A stretch of DNA of 64,000 nt. Origin: an uncultured Bacillota bacterium (GTDB lineage Bacteria; Bacillota_I; Bacilli_A; RFN20; CAG-288). A program made the position numbers and the translations under genes. The notes beneath the pieces are model-generated. The model saw only the letters and a program-made list of their open reading frames with translations, was not told where the DNA came from and ran no database searches. The DNA lies in the NCBI GenBank assembly GCA_949284445.1, contig CASDVP010000004.1, forward strand, positions 62,001-126,000, written 5' to 3'. Below are positions 27,021-36,683 of this stretch, one piece after another; position 1 is the stretch's first letter; every line of letters starts with the position of its first letter.

Positions 27021-29627
27021 ATGCGTAAAATGACAAGTGATGAAATCCGTGATACTTGGTTAAACTTTTTCAAAAGTAAAGGACATTATATCGAGCCATC
27101 AGCTTCTTTGATCCCTCACAACGATCCGACACTATTATGGATCAATGCTGGTGTCGCTGCCTTAAAGAAATATTTTGATGGCACTTTAACACCGAAACAT
27201 CGTCGTATCACTAATGCTCAAAAGTGTATTCGTACTAACGACATCGATAATGTCGGTCATACTGCTAGACATCATACTTTCTTTGAGATGATGGGTAATT
27301 TTTCTATCGGTGATTATTTCCGTCATGAAGTGATACCGTGGGCGTTTGAGTTGTTAACCTCTGAACAGTATTTTGGTCTTCCGATCGAAAAGTTATATGT
27401 GACTTATTATCCAGATGACATAGATACTTTTGATACCTGGGTAAAGGCTGGTATGCCTGCTGATCACATGATTCCTTGCAAAAATAATTTTTGGGAGATC
27501 GGAGAAGGACCTTGTGGACCTGACACTGAAATCAATTTTGACCGCGGTGAAAAATATGATCCTGAACACTTGGGATTAAAATTATTATCCGATGATTTAG
27601 ACAATGACCGTTATATCGAGTTATGGAACATTGTTTTTTCTCAATTCAACGCCGTTCCTGGTGTGCCTAGAAAAGATTACAAACAATTGCCACAGAAAAA
27701 CATCGATACTGGTGCTGGCTTAGAAAGATTCGCTTGCATTTTACAAGGTGCTGAAACAAATTTCGAAACCGACTTATTTTTACCATATATCAGATTTATT
27801 GAAGAGAGAGCGAAATATCCATATGATGAAGAACATCATTTAGCATATCGTGTCATAGCCGATCACATCCGCTCTTTGACCTTTGCTCTTGCTGATGGTG
27901 CTATTTTTGCTAATGATGGTCGCGGTTATGTTTTGAAGAGATTATTAAGACGTGCTAGCCGTTATGCACAAACATTAGGTCTTGAAACTGGTATTCTTTC
28001 TGAACTAGTTCCTGTCGTGACTGAAAACATGTCTCATTTCTACCCTTATTTAAAAGATCATCAAGAAAGAAGTATGAAGATGATCTTGAATGAGGAAAAG
28101 AAATTTGCTTCCACACTTAAGACTGGTGAAAAAATATTGAGCGAATATTTAGCTCATACTTCGGATACACTTTCTAAGGAAGACGCCTTCAAATTAGCAG
28201 ATACCTATGGTTTTCCTTTTGAACTCACTAAGGAGATCACACTTGAGGCTGGTAAAAAGATTGATGAAGACGGTTATATGAAGCTGTTAGCAGAAGCTAA
28301 AGAAAAAGCTCGTGTTTCACGTGGTGAACGCGAATCTTTTGCCTCACAAAGCAAAGATTATTTAGAGTTTGTGACTCCTAGCGAATTCACCTACGAAGAA
28401 GGTGATATTAAAGGAAAAGTCATCGGCCTATTCAAAGATGGACAACGTGTTTCCTCATTAGATGAAGAAGGCGATATCGTCTTTGATAAAACAAATTTTT
28501 ATGCGGAAAGCGGTGGTCAAGTCGCTGATATCGGCACAATCAAAAATGATCAATGTGAAGCAGAAGTCAGTTATGTGGATAAAATCACACACGGACAACA
28601 TCTTTTACATGTCAAGCTTTTATATGGTGAGATCAAAGAAGGTGATGTCTTTGTAGAAAAAGTTGATTGGAAGCGTCGCTCTGCTATTAAAAAGAACCAC
28701 TCAGCCACTCACCTTTTACAAAAAGCCTTACAAGAGTTAGTCTCTAAAGACATCAATCAAGAAGGCGCTTATTATGATGATGAGATGCTCCGCCTTGATA
28801 TTTCATATCCAGAAAAGATCTCTCCTGAATTATTAAATCAAGTTGAAAGACGTGTTAATGAAGAGATCTTTAATGCTTTAAATGTCAAGACTGAAGTCTT
28901 ACCTAAAGAAGAAGCCTTGAAAAAGAATGCTATGCATCTCTTCAATGAAAAATATGGTGATTATGTCAGAGTTGTTGAGATGGGTGATTATTCATTAGAA
29001 TTCTGTGGTGGAACCCATGTTTCTAATACCAGTGAAATATCATTATTCGTCATCGCTTCTGAAGCAGCTATTTCAGCTGGCACACGAAGAATCATCGCCT
29101 ATACTGGTTTAAAAGCTTATGATTCTTTGAAAGAAAAACAACACAGACTTTTAGAGGTTGCTTCCTTAGTTAAATTGAACTCTGAAAAAGGTTTACGTGA
29201 AAAAGTTATCAGTCTTCTAAACCAGATAGATGCTTTAAATATCACAATTAAAAAATTAGAAGAAGATAGCACTAACTATCTATTTAAAGAATTAGAATCG
29301 GAGATCATTGAGATCGATGGCATTCATTTCTTGGCGAAAGTTTTAGGTAAAATGAATCATCAACAGGAAGATTCTTTAGCTAGAAAATTGATGGATAAAC
29401 ACAAAGATATCCTCATGATGCTCGCTTTTGATAATGGTGAAAAGAAAGATTTCTTGATCGCTAGAGGAAATGAATTGCAATTCAGATCTGGCAAGCTCAT
29501 GAGAGCTATCGCACCTATCTTAAACGGTTCTGGTGGTGGTAAAGATGACCTTGCTTTTGGCGGTGTTAAAGATTTAAGCAACTTCAATAAAGCAAGAGAA
29601 GCTTTATTATCTGAAATCAAAAAATGA
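27021..29627 (+). CDS. alaS: Alanyl-tRNA synthetase
   Basis: 868 residues, full length. Class II catalytic core at the N-terminus (ARHHTFFEMMGNFSIGDYF; GAGLERFA), a tRNA-recognition helical domain, the editing domain with zinc/histidine motif (NHSATHLL and CGGTH), and the C-terminal DHHA1 domain with GSGGGKDDLAFGG. It charges tRNA-Ala and edits mischarged Ser/Gly. AAGGAG nine bases before the first ATG fixes the start; a second ATG three codons on is less well spaced. A TATAAT at 26987-26992 may be its -10. Its stop overlaps the ruvX start by 4 bases, a conserved Firmicutes neighbourhood. Confidence 0.97.
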   Translation: MRKMTSDEIRDTWLNFFKSKGHYIEPSASLIPHNDPTLLWINAGVAALKKYFDGTLTPKHRRITNAQKCIRTNDIDNVGHTARHHTFFEMMGNFSIGDYFRHEVIPWAFELLTSEQYFGLPIEKLYVTYYPDDIDTFDTWVKAGMPADHMIPCKNNFWEIGEGPCGPDTEINFDRGEKYDPEHLGLKLLSDDLDNDRYIELWNIVFSQFNAVPGVPRKDYKQLPQKNIDTGAGLERFACILQGAETNFETDLFLPYIRFIEERAKYPYDEEHHLAYRVIADHIRSLTFALADGAIFANDGRGYVLKRLLRRASRYAQTLGLETGILSELVPVVTENMSHFYPYLKDHQERSMKMILNEEKKFASTLKTGEKILSEYLAHTSDTLSKEDAFKLADTYGFPFELTKEITLEAGKKIDEDGYMKLLAEAKEKARVSRGERESFASQSKDYLEFVTPSEFTYEEGDIKGKVIGLFKDGQRVSSLDEEGDIVFDKTNFYAESGGQVADIGTIKNDQCEAEVSYVDKITHGQHLLHVKLLYGEIKEGDVFVEKVDWKRRSAIKKNHSATHLLQKALQELVSKDINQEGAYYDDEMLRLDISYPEKISPELLNQVERRVNEEIFNALNVKTEVLPKEEALKKNAMHLFNEKYGDYVRVVEMGDYSLEFCGGTHVSNTSEISLFVIASEAAISAGTRRIIAYTGLKAYDSLKEKQHRLLEVASLVKLNSEKGLREKVISLLNQIDALNITIKKLEEDSTNYLFKELESEIIEIDGIHFLAKVLGKMNHQQEDSLARKLMDKHKDILMMLAFDNGEKKDFLIARGNELQFRSGKLMRAIAPILNGSGGGKDDLAFGGVKDLSNFNKAREALLSEIKK

Positions 29628-30055
29628 AGAAGAATATACTAGCATTAGATCTCGGAAAAGCTTCATGTGGTATCGCTATCTCTAGAAGTGGTATGTTTGT
29701 GACTCCTATCATAAATTTAGAATATAAGATGTGGCATATTGAGGAGGTCATCGCTTATATCAAAAAATTAAAAGAACGTGAAAAAGTAGAAATGATCGTC
29801 ATTGGAAGACCGGTATTACCTTCTGGTGACAAATCTGATATGACATTTTATGTTGAGCATTTTGTCGAGAAACTGAATCAAGAATTTCCTGATTTGCCAG
29901 TCGAATATCAAGATGAACAGTACTCGACTTTAGAAGCTAGAGCGATATTAGAAGCTAATGGGACTAAAAACCGTCAAAAGCAGGATAAAATAGTCGATAG
30001 AACAGCGGCTTTAGTCATTTTAGAAAGATATCTGCGTCGCATCGGTCAGTTGTAA
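29624..30055 (+). CDS. ruvX: Holliday junction resolvase-like RuvX (YqgF)
   Basis: 143 residues with an RNase H-like fold. ILALDLGKASCGIAIS carries the first catalytic aspartate; VIGRPVLPSGDKSD and the C-terminal YQDEQYSTLEA and DRTAALVIL blocks carry the other conserved positions. In E. coli the protein matures the 16S rRNA 5' end. It overlaps alaS by ATGA and converges with the ABC exporter gene seven bases beyond its stop. Confidence 0.92.
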   Translation: MKKNILALDLGKASCGIAISRSGMFVTPIINLEYKMWHIEEVIAYIKKLKEREKVEMIVIGRPVLPSGDKSDMTFYVEHFVEKLNQEFPDLPVEYQDEQYSTLEARAILEANGTKNRQKQDKIVDRTAALVILERYLRRIGQL

Positions 30056-30061
30056 ATCATA

Positions 30062-31813
30062 TCATTTAAATTGCGAACTATATAATTCGTAATAGAAGCC
30101 TTGTTTAGCCATCAATGATTTGTGATCGCCTTTTTCGATGATATGACCATCTTTTAAGACGAGTATCAATGAGGCGTTTTGAATAGTGGATAATCGATGA
30201 GCGATGACGATTGAAGTATGATTAGCCATCATCTTATCAAAGGCATCGGAGATCTGCTTTTCTGTACGAGTATCGATGTTTGAAGTGGCTTCGTCTAAAA
30301 TGATGATATCTGGTTTAGCTAGCATCACTCTAGCGATAGTCAAAAGCTGTCTTTCACCTTCAGAAAGTCCGCTTTTGGCTGTGACTAAAGTGTTATAACC
30401 TTCTGGTAAAGTATTGATAAATGTATCAGCGTGGGCTTGTTTACAAGCGTTGATGACTTCTTCATCACTGCTATCCGGCTTAGCATAGCGAACATTTTCT
30501 AATATTGTACCAGTGAATATCCAGGTGTCCTGTAAGACCATTCCAAAATTAGAGCGCAGCGACTTCTTAGAAATCTCAGTCCCATCGATGCCGTTATAAG
30601 TGATCTTACCATCCACGGGATCATAGAATCTCATGAGGATATTGATCAAGGTGGTTTTGCCTGCTCCAGTTGGACCGACGATAGCGACCTGTTCATTTTT
30701 CTTTATGACCTGAGTGAAATCTTCGATCAGATGTTGACCTTTTTCATAGGAGAATGACATATGTTCAAAAGCGATTTCTTTGATAGGTTCTTTCAAGATG
30801 ACCGTTCCTTCATCGATATCATCGGATAAATTTAAAAAATTATTGATTCTTTTAAATGAGAATTGAGCTGTTTCAAACTCAGCCATGACTGATGATATTT
30901 CATTGAAAGGCTTAGTATATTCAGTTGTGTAGCTTAAGAATGATGTCAGATTACCGATGTTCATCACTAAAATCGGATAACTAGCCGTATAAAGTATCAT
31001 GATGATACCGGCTATACCGATGATCGCATAGATGGTGTTGTTGACAAGTCTTGTCGAAGGATTAGTCCAAGAAGCTGAAAACTGAGCGATTTTACCTTCG
31101 TTCTTCAACTTTTCATCCTGAGCTTTAAAAGCTTCGATGCTGGCTTTTTCATATCCGAGAGATTGAACCAAATCCGTATCTGAGATGGTTTCTAGACTTA
31201 AGGCGTTTAAATCTGACATCAATTTTGCTTGTTTTTTAAAATGCTTGTGAGAAAAACTGGCAACAAATTTAGAAACGAAGAAACTCAATGGCGTTAGGAC
31301 GATGACACCGATAGCTAAAATCCAATTGACTAAAAACATCAAAATGATGGTGATCAAAACAGCGAGTACACCTTGTATCAGCTGCTTGAAAACAGAAAGA
31401 AATCCATTAGCGATATTTTCAATATCACCGATTTCTAACTGCACTAAGTCTCCGCTTTGCATATTATCAATCGTTTTTATAGGAACATTATTTAGTTTGT
31501 GATAGACGTCATCTCTGATCTCTTTGACGATGCTTTGAGACATGATATTGACTATGTATTCAAATATGAAATCAAATACGGCACCGATGAAACAGAGAAT
31601 GCAAGCGACAGTCATGTTGATGATGATAGCTTTTAAATCTATATCGATGATAAATTGAGTGCCATCCATCGTTCCAAAAGCGTTGATACTTTTACCGACT
31701 AGATATGGTAACAACAATTGGGATACTAAAAAAATGATGACTGAAACACTGGCTAATAAGATATTTCTCTTTTGAGGTTTTATATAATGAAATAAACGCT
31801 TTTTGATATCCAT
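30062..31813 (-). CDS. ABC exporter half-transporter, second subunit
   Basis: 583 residues: six membrane segments (~18-300) and a C-terminal ATPase domain with Walker A GPTGAGKTTL, Walker B IIILDEATSNID (canonical catalytic Glu) and a non-standard signature LSEGERQ instead of LSGGQ. This matches the subunit that carries the competent Walker B in heterodimeric exporters of the BmrCD/LmrCD/TM287-288 type. The gene starts two bases after the stop of its partner (31816), with GAGGGA as ribosome-binding site. Substrate (drug, peptide or lipid) cannot be told. Confidence 0.9.
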   Translation of the reverse strand: MDIKKRLFHYIKPQKRNILLASVSVIIFLVSQLLLPYLVGKSINAFGTMDGTQFIIDIDLKAIIINMTVACILCFIGAVFDFIFEYIVNIMSQSIVKEIRDDVYHKLNNVPIKTIDNMQSGDLVQLEIGDIENIANGFLSVFKQLIQGVLAVLITIILMFLVNWILAIGVIVLTPLSFFVSKFVASFSHKHFKKQAKLMSDLNALSLETISDTDLVQSLGYEKASIEAFKAQDEKLKNEGKIAQFSASWTNPSTRLVNNTIYAIIGIAGIIMILYTASYPILVMNIGNLTSFLSYTTEYTKPFNEISSVMAEFETAQFSFKRINNFLNLSDDIDEGTVILKEPIKEIAFEHMSFSYEKGQHLIEDFTQVIKKNEQVAIVGPTGAGKTTLINILMRFYDPVDGKITYNGIDGTEISKKSLRSNFGMVLQDTWIFTGTILENVRYAKPDSSDEEVINACKQAHADTFINTLPEGYNTLVTAKSGLSEGERQLLTIARVMLAKPDIIILDEATSNIDTRTEKQISDAFDKMMANHTSIVIAHRLSTIQNASLILVLKDGHIIEKGDHKSLMAKQGFYYELYSSQFK

Positions 31814-31815
31814 AC

Positions 31816-33633
31816 TCAGTTCCCTCTTTTGGCTTGTGAAAGATAGGTTTCTTCATATGCTGCACATGTTTTGAGCAGATCATCATGCTTTCCTTGAGCG
31901 ATGATTTTTCCGCCTTCTAAGACTAAAATCAAATCACAATCCGCAATGGTAGATACGCGTTGAGAGACGATGATTTTGGTCAGTTTAGGATATGCTTTTG
32001 AAATGTTATCTCTCACTTCTTTATCAGTCAAAAGATCAAGAGCAGAAGTTGAATCATCTAAGATCAATAATTCTGGGTCTCGGACTAATGCTCTAGCGAT
32101 AGTGAGCCTTTGCCTTTGTCCACCAGAAAAATTCATTCCTCTTTCTTCAACTTCGTGCTGTAAATAGTCATTGTAATTTCTGACAAATTCATACGCTTTA
32201 GCTATTTTTAAAGCTTTTTCAATCTCTTGGTTAGAAACCTCATCATTAGCGATCTTAAAATTTGAAAGAATTGTCCCTTTAAAGAGATTGGCTTTTTGAG
32301 GGACATAGCCGATCTCTTTTCGCAAATCTTTTAATGAATAATTTTTGATGTTTTGACCTTTGTAATAGACATCGCCTTTGGTGACATCTAAAAAACGTTC
32401 AATTAATTTGATGATTGAGCTTTTACCAGAACCGGTCGGTCCGATGATTCCTATCGATTCACCTTTTTTAATTTTAAAGTTCAGATCTGTCAAAGCATAA
32501 TTGCCGTTTTCTTTATATGATAAATAGACATGATCAAAAACAAGATATGGTTCATCTAAAGGATAGTTTTTGTTTATATAGAAGCCATCATCTTTGATTG
32601 AACTTTCCGATTGAAGGAGTTGGTCACAACGTTTCATCGAAACTAATGATTTTGTGAATATTTGAATGAGATTAGTGAGCAAGACTAATGTTTGAAATAT
32701 CTGTGTCAGATAAGATACTAAAGTGATGATTGTCGAAGGTAAAAGCTGATATCCGAAGAAGGAAACACCCGCGTTCATCGAGAATCCACCGATGAACACC
32801 ACAGCGATAGTAGCGATAGCGACGATGGCAAAAGTTAAAGGATTGATCAGACTGTTTAATTTACCTACTTTTATGGCTTCTTTTTGATAGTCAGCTGTGT
32901 GTGAATTAAAAATATTTTCCTCATAATCTTGTCGGTTGAATGCCCGCACCACTCTAGTACCAGCGATGTTATCACTGGTTTTATTTGATAAAGTGTCTAA
33001 TTTTGATTGAATCTCAAGGTATTTTTTACTCGATTTCATCATGACTAAAAAGACGATGATCAAAATCACAGGTATTATTGATAAAAATATCAATCCGATC
33101 TGATAATCTAAAACAAAAGAGATGATCAGTGATCCTAAGATGATAAACGGAGCTCTGACCCCTAGTCTGATAAAAAATAAGACTCCTTGTTGAACTTGAA
33201 AAGAATCGGAATTTAAAATGGTCAGCATTTTATTTTCGCTTATCAATTCTCGTTCTTTTTTGCTGAGAGAAAGTATTTTTTGATAGAGAGCATCTCTTAG
33301 TTCTGTACCGACAGCAGTCGCTGTTTTAGCAGCGATATATTGGCAGACCATCGTCGTGCAAAAGCCAGTTATGCCCATTATCAGAATTATAAATCCACCG
33401 ATTATTGCATAATTTAATTCCGGATTATCTGGTATCAAGGTTCCGAATGATTTGATGAATGAGCCAAGCGATTCAGTCACTATATCGTTAGAGGAAGAAA
33501 AGCAGAGATCAATGATCGCTTTCATAAATAGCGGGATGAGAAGATCGAAAACAGCTTCAATCATTTTCACCGCTGGTCCGATAATAAAATATGGCCAGCT
33601 TTTTTTGATAATGTCTTTTGTTTTAAATTTCAT
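31816..33633 (-). CDS. ABC exporter half-transporter, first subunit
   Basis: 605 residues: membrane domain (~15-325) with six helices and an ATPase domain with Walker A GPTGSGKSSI, canonical signature SGGQRQR and Walker B LLILDDSTSALD, where Asp replaces the catalytic Glu. The degenerate ATP site of the heterodimer is thus built from this Asp and the partner's SEGE signature, as in BmrCD-type exporters. It is first in a two-gene operon. No Shine-Dalgarno precedes the ATG; a TAAAAT ends seven bases upstream, again the spacing of a leaderless transcript. Confidence 0.9.
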   Translation of the reverse strand: MKFKTKDIIKKSWPYFIIGPAVKMIEAVFDLLIPLFMKAIIDLCFSSSNDIVTESLGSFIKSFGTLIPDNPELNYAIIGGFIILIMGITGFCTTMVCQYIAAKTATAVGTELRDALYQKILSLSKKERELISENKMLTILNSDSFQVQQGVLFFIRLGVRAPFIILGSLIISFVLDYQIGLIFLSIIPVILIIVFLVMMKSSKKYLEIQSKLDTLSNKTSDNIAGTRVVRAFNRQDYEENIFNSHTADYQKEAIKVGKLNSLINPLTFAIVAIATIAVVFIGGFSMNAGVSFFGYQLLPSTIITLVSYLTQIFQTLVLLTNLIQIFTKSLVSMKRCDQLLQSESSIKDDGFYINKNYPLDEPYLVFDHVYLSYKENGNYALTDLNFKIKKGESIGIIGPTGSGKSSIIKLIERFLDVTKGDVYYKGQNIKNYSLKDLRKEIGYVPQKANLFKGTILSNFKIANDEVSNQEIEKALKIAKAYEFVRNYNDYLQHEVEERGMNFSGGQRQRLTIARALVRDPELLILDDSTSALDLLTDKEVRDNISKAYPKLTKIIVSQRVSTIADCDLILVLEGGKIIAQGKHDDLLKTCAAYEETYLSQAKRGN

Positions 33634-33663
33634 AAATATTATTTTAAATTAAATTATGTTTTA

Positions 33664-33693
33664 TTGACATATATTTTGTTAACAGAGTATAAT
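33664..33693 (+). promoter_or_regulatory. Promoter of the rimP-nusA-infB operon
   Basis: Perfect TTGACA (33664-33669), 18-base spacer and perfect TATAAT (33688-33693). The start would be near 33700, giving a ~90-base leader to rimP. Confidence 0.8.
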
Positions 33694-33699
33694 TTACTC

Positions 33700-33780
33700 G
33701 CCTTCAAAAAAGGCCAGCTTTTGCTGCATTCTTAATTTATACATTAAGAGTGGACTCAGGTCCACTCTTTCTTTTTTCTA
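33700..33780 (+). promoter_or_regulatory. rimP leader with alternative hairpins
   Basis: The leader can form a small CAGC/GCTG hairpin, a hairpin TTCTTAAT/ATTAAGAG, and the terminator at 33746-33777. The second hairpin shares AAGAG with the terminator's 5' arm, so the two compete, as in attenuators. Controlling signal unknown. Confidence 0.5.
33746..33777 (+). terminator. Leader terminator upstream of rimP
   Basis: AAGAGTGGAC-TCAG-GTCCACTCTT forms a perfect 10-bp stem followed by TCTTTTTT, ending ~14 bases before the rimP start codon and after the promoter. Because it stands between promoter and genes, it must be read through or antiterminated. Confidence 0.88.
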
Positions 33781-33790
33781 GGGAGGATAG

Positions 33791-34249
33791 ATGGAGCAAG
33801 AATTATTAGACAAAATCAAAGAAAAGCTTAAAAACGAAGCTGAGAAAGAAGGCTTAGAGCTCATTTCAGTAAAATTTAAAAGCGATAAATTATTAGGAAA
33901 AGTGCTAGAAGTACTGATCGATAAAGATTATCAGATCACGCTTGATGAAATCAGCGCTTTCACTGAAAAAGCCAACGCTTTATTAGATGAGATACCTGAA
34001 TTGAGCGACAGCTATATGTTGGATGTTTCATCTGGTGGAAGCGAAAGAGTGATCCCATTCGCTGACCTATCTAAACTCCTCGATCATCATTTGGATTTAG
34101 CCTTGACTGATGGTCAAAAAATCACTGCTAAATTGATTTCAGTAAATGAAGATGAAGCCGAGTTCGTTTATTTCATCAAAGGACGAAAAAAGAAGTTAAA
34201 TTTAAAGTCGAAAGATATCAAGACGATACACATGGGTTATAAAGCTTAA
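33791..34249 (+). CDS. rimP: Ribosome maturation factor RimP
   Basis: 152 residues; helps 30S subunit assembly. The N-terminal domain contains KFKSDKLLGKVLEVLIDKD and the conserved YMLDVSSGGSERVI block (SSPG motif here SSGG); the C-terminal SH3-like domain ends in the KSKDIKTIHMGYKA segment. GGGAGG lies 6 bases before the ATG. It is the first gene of the operon rimP-nusA-ylxR-ylxQ-infB-rbfA, a conserved Firmicutes order. Confidence 0.93.
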   Translation: MEQELLDKIKEKLKNEAEKEGLELISVKFKSDKLLGKVLEVLIDKDYQITLDEISAFTEKANALLDEIPELSDSYMLDVSSGGSERVIPFADLSKLLDHHLDLALTDGQKITAKLISVNEDEAEFVYFIKGRKKKLNLKSKDIKTIHMGYKA

Positions 34250-34264
34250 AGGAGGAATGAGAAA

Positions 34265-36115
34265 ATGCCCGAAGAAGTAGAGTTAAAAAAGCCGAGAAAA
34301 AGAGGCAGAAAGAGTTTAGAGGAGCAAAATAAGATCACTGGTTTGATGAATAGAGACGCTTTTACTTTAGCTCTCAGCGACATTGAAAGAGATTCTTTAG
34401 TCAGCTCTTCCAAAGTAGCTGATATCTTAGTCAGTGCGATGAGCCAAGCATATTTAGAATGGGCTTATCCTGGTCTTTTCAAAGAAAAAGATAATCTTGA
34501 TCCAGCTAAACAACTGATCAAATGCAAAGTCGTTTTTTCTGATGATATCTCTAGTTTTAAGATTTATGATGTCAAAATTGTGACTGAAGAAGATGATATC
34601 GTTGACGATGCTTATCAAGTCTCTTTAGAAGATGCTAAGGTGATCAATCCAGATGCTAAGTTAGGCGATCTCATCGACATTCCTTTTGATGTCACTCAAC
34701 TCAACAAATCATATGTCAGAAGAGTCAAACAATTATTCCAAGCTAAGTTGAAAGAAGCTTCTAAACAAGCCATCACTTCTGTTTATTCCAATCAAATCGG
34801 TGATTTGATTTATGGTAAAGTCGTCAATATTGAAAAGGGTGAGAAGAATCATGTCACCTATGAATTGTCTTTTGGAAAGGCGAATGGTTTCTTACATGCT
34901 AAACAGCTCATCCCTGGCGATAAATTTGCTTTAGGTGAAAATGTTTTAGTCTATCTCATCAACGTCTCTGATAAGAGCAATCCGCCTTCATTAGCCATCA
35001 CTAGAAGCTCTGAGAAGTTTGTGGTCAAATTATTTGAAAGAGCTGTTCCTGAACTTGCTGCTGGCACCATTGAGATAAAAGGTATCGTCAGAGAAGCTGG
35101 CAAGAGAACAAAGATTTTTGTTTCTTCTAATGATCCACATGTCGATCCAGTCGGAACTTGTATCGGTCCTGAATCCTCTCGTTCCAAGACCGTTTTAAAT
35201 CAATTGAATAATGAAAAGGTTGATATCTTAAAATATCATACCAATAAAGCACTTCAAATCATTGAGGCGATGAAACCGGCCCAATTGATCGGTTTGACCT
35301 GCTTAGATGATTTCTTTGATCCTAATGTTCACTTCGAAGAGATCGAAAAAGATCGTGGATATGAATATCCAGCTGTCACTGCTGTTGTTTCAACTGGAAA
35401 TTCTGGTGTTGCTATCGGTACCGGTGGTGTCAATGTTCGTTTAGCTTCTAAACTCACTATGTGCAATATTTCAGTTAAGACTGCTGATGAAGCTATTAAA
35501 GAGAAGCTCAAATATATGCTCACTCCTGATATCGAACGTGAAGCTAATAAATTAGAAGGCGTCGCTGAAGCTCCAGTTGTCCATGAAGTCAGTGAAGAAA
35601 ATAAAGATATCGAGACTCAGACTGAAGAAGAGACACCGTTCTTAGAGCCTATCACTAAATTAGATAAGAAACCTGAGGCTGTTTCTAAAGCTCCAGAAGA
35701 GACTCCTGTCACTGAACCTGCTATTGAAGATAAAGAAGCTGTTGTCGAGAATGCTTCTGAGCCTAAAGCCAATCCGACATCAACCACCAGCGAGATCAAG
35801 ACTCAATCTCAAGAAGTTGAACACGTCGAAATCAAGAATAAACCGAAGATTTCATTAAAAGAATTAGAGCAAGCTATGTCCCAGAAGAAAGGACCTGCTG
35901 AAACTCGTTCCTATAAGAAACATCGTCGCGATGAAGAAAAAGAAGAGACCACTTCTTTAGCCAAGAACGTTCAAGCGATGCCGATTTACACTCAAGAAGA
36001 ATTAGAAGAGATCAAGGCACAAGAGATGGAAGATGAAGAGAACGATTACGATTACGACGAGGATTTAGAAGAATACGATTCCGATAGTTATTACGATGAG
36101 GATAACGGAAAATAA
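34265..36115 (+). CDS. nusA: Transcription factor NusA with a long acidic tail
   Basis: Binds RNA polymerase and nascent RNA and modulates pausing and termination. Domains: N-terminal polymerase-binding domain (~25-185), S1 (~190-255), KH1 (~290-350, GTCIGPESSR) and KH2 (~370-415, GVAIGTGGVNVRLASKL). Firmicute NusA proteins usually end here at ~360-430 residues; this one continues to 616 with a Glu/Pro/Lys-rich disordered segment ending in a run of Asp, Glu and Tyr (EENDYDYDEDLEEYDSD). The N-terminus also has a short basic extension (KKPRKRGRKS). AAAGGAGG precedes the ATG. The stop overlaps ylxR by one base. Confidence 0.95.
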   Translation: MPEEVELKKPRKRGRKSLEEQNKITGLMNRDAFTLALSDIERDSLVSSSKVADILVSAMSQAYLEWAYPGLFKEKDNLDPAKQLIKCKVVFSDDISSFKIYDVKIVTEEDDIVDDAYQVSLEDAKVINPDAKLGDLIDIPFDVTQLNKSYVRRVKQLFQAKLKEASKQAITSVYSNQIGDLIYGKVVNIEKGEKNHVTYELSFGKANGFLHAKQLIPGDKFALGENVLVYLINVSDKSNPPSLAITRSSEKFVVKLFERAVPELAAGTIEIKGIVREAGKRTKIFVSSNDPHVDPVGTCIGPESSRSKTVLNQLNNEKVDILKYHTNKALQIIEAMKPAQLIGLTCLDDFFDPNVHFEEIEKDRGYEYPAVTAVVSTGNSGVAIGTGGVNVRLASKLTMCNISVKTADEAIKEKLKYMLTPDIEREANKLEGVAEAPVVHEVSEENKDIETQTEEETPFLEPITKLDKKPEAVSKAPEETPVTEPAIEDKEAVVENASEPKANPTSTTSEIKTQSQEVEHVEIKNKPKISLKELEQAMSQKKGPAETRSYKKHRRDEEKEETTSLAKNVQAMPIYTQEELEEIKAQEMEDEENDYDYDEDLEEYDSDSYYDEDNGK

Positions 36116-36369
36116 TGTTGACTAGACCTGAAATTTTAAGACTAGACATCGTTTCGCATAAACAATTTCCTAAAGATAAGCTTTTTCGACTTGTAAAAAT
36201 CGATGATGTCTACGTCTTAGATGAAGGTCATGATATGAAAGGACGCGGTTTATATGTCCTTAAAGATGAAGAGACACTGAACAAACTATCTAGCAAAAAA
36301 TTGATGTCTCGTTATCGATTGAACGAAGAAGTCGTGATGAGGATGAAAGCATGCTTGATCAAAAAGTAG
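36115..36369 (+). CDS. ylxR: YlxR/RnpM family RNA-binding protein
   Basis: 84 residues. The family core is seen as KDKLFRLVKIDDVYVLDEGHDMKGRGLYV; in B. subtilis the homologue binds RNase P RNA and inhibits it. The usual N-terminal RKCVxxR-type motif is replaced by LTRPEILRLD, so the N-terminus is divergent. Start overlaps the nusA stop (TAATG) and its 3' end overlaps ylxQ by 19 bases, so it is expressed with the operon. Confidence 0.85.
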   Translation: MLTRPEILRLDIVSHKQFPKDKLFRLVKIDDVYVLDEGHDMKGRGLYVLKDEETLNKLSSKKLMSRYRLNEEVVMRMKACLIKK

Positions 36370-36683
36370 TTTCTTACATCGGATTTGCAAGGCGAAAAAA
36401 AGCTTTTTTCATCGGTAATCAATTAGAAGAAAGGATCATCAAAAAACAGATATGTTTATTAGTGATCCTACCTTCTTGTTCTAAGCATCGTGAAGAGCAT
36501 TATAAGCGTTTGCTTTCAACCGAAGATATTGTTATTCTTACTGAAGATATCAATAGTGAAACTCTCGGATTAAAAAAGCCGATTTGTGCATTTGGTATCA
36601 GTGATAAAAATCTTGCTGGTGCCATCAAGTCTCAGTTGACAAATAATATAACAGAAAGGGGGAATAAAAATGAGCAAAGATAA
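36351..36683 (+). CDS. ylxQ: YlxQ/L7Ae-family ribosome-associated protein
   Basis: 110 residues with the L7Ae/L30e fold layout: an N-terminal YIGFARRKKAFFIGN segment and the central LLVILPSCSKHREE. Proteins of this family bind K-turn-like RNA. It lies in its conserved place between ylxR and infB, overlapping both (19 and 14 bases). Compared with typical YlxQ the RKAG(K) motif reads RKKAF, a mild divergence. Confidence 0.82.
   Translation: MLDQKVVSYIGFARRKKAFFIGNQLEERIIKKQICLLVILPSCSKHREEHYKRLLSTEDIVILTEDINSETLGLKKPICAFGISDKNLAGAIKSQLTNNITERGNKNEQR

Noticed and set aside
31816..33633. Asp in place of the catalytic Glu in the exporter ATPase, as an inactivating mutation
   Set aside because: The partner subunit has the matching non-standard signature (SEGE), the expected pattern of heterodimeric exporters with one degenerate site.
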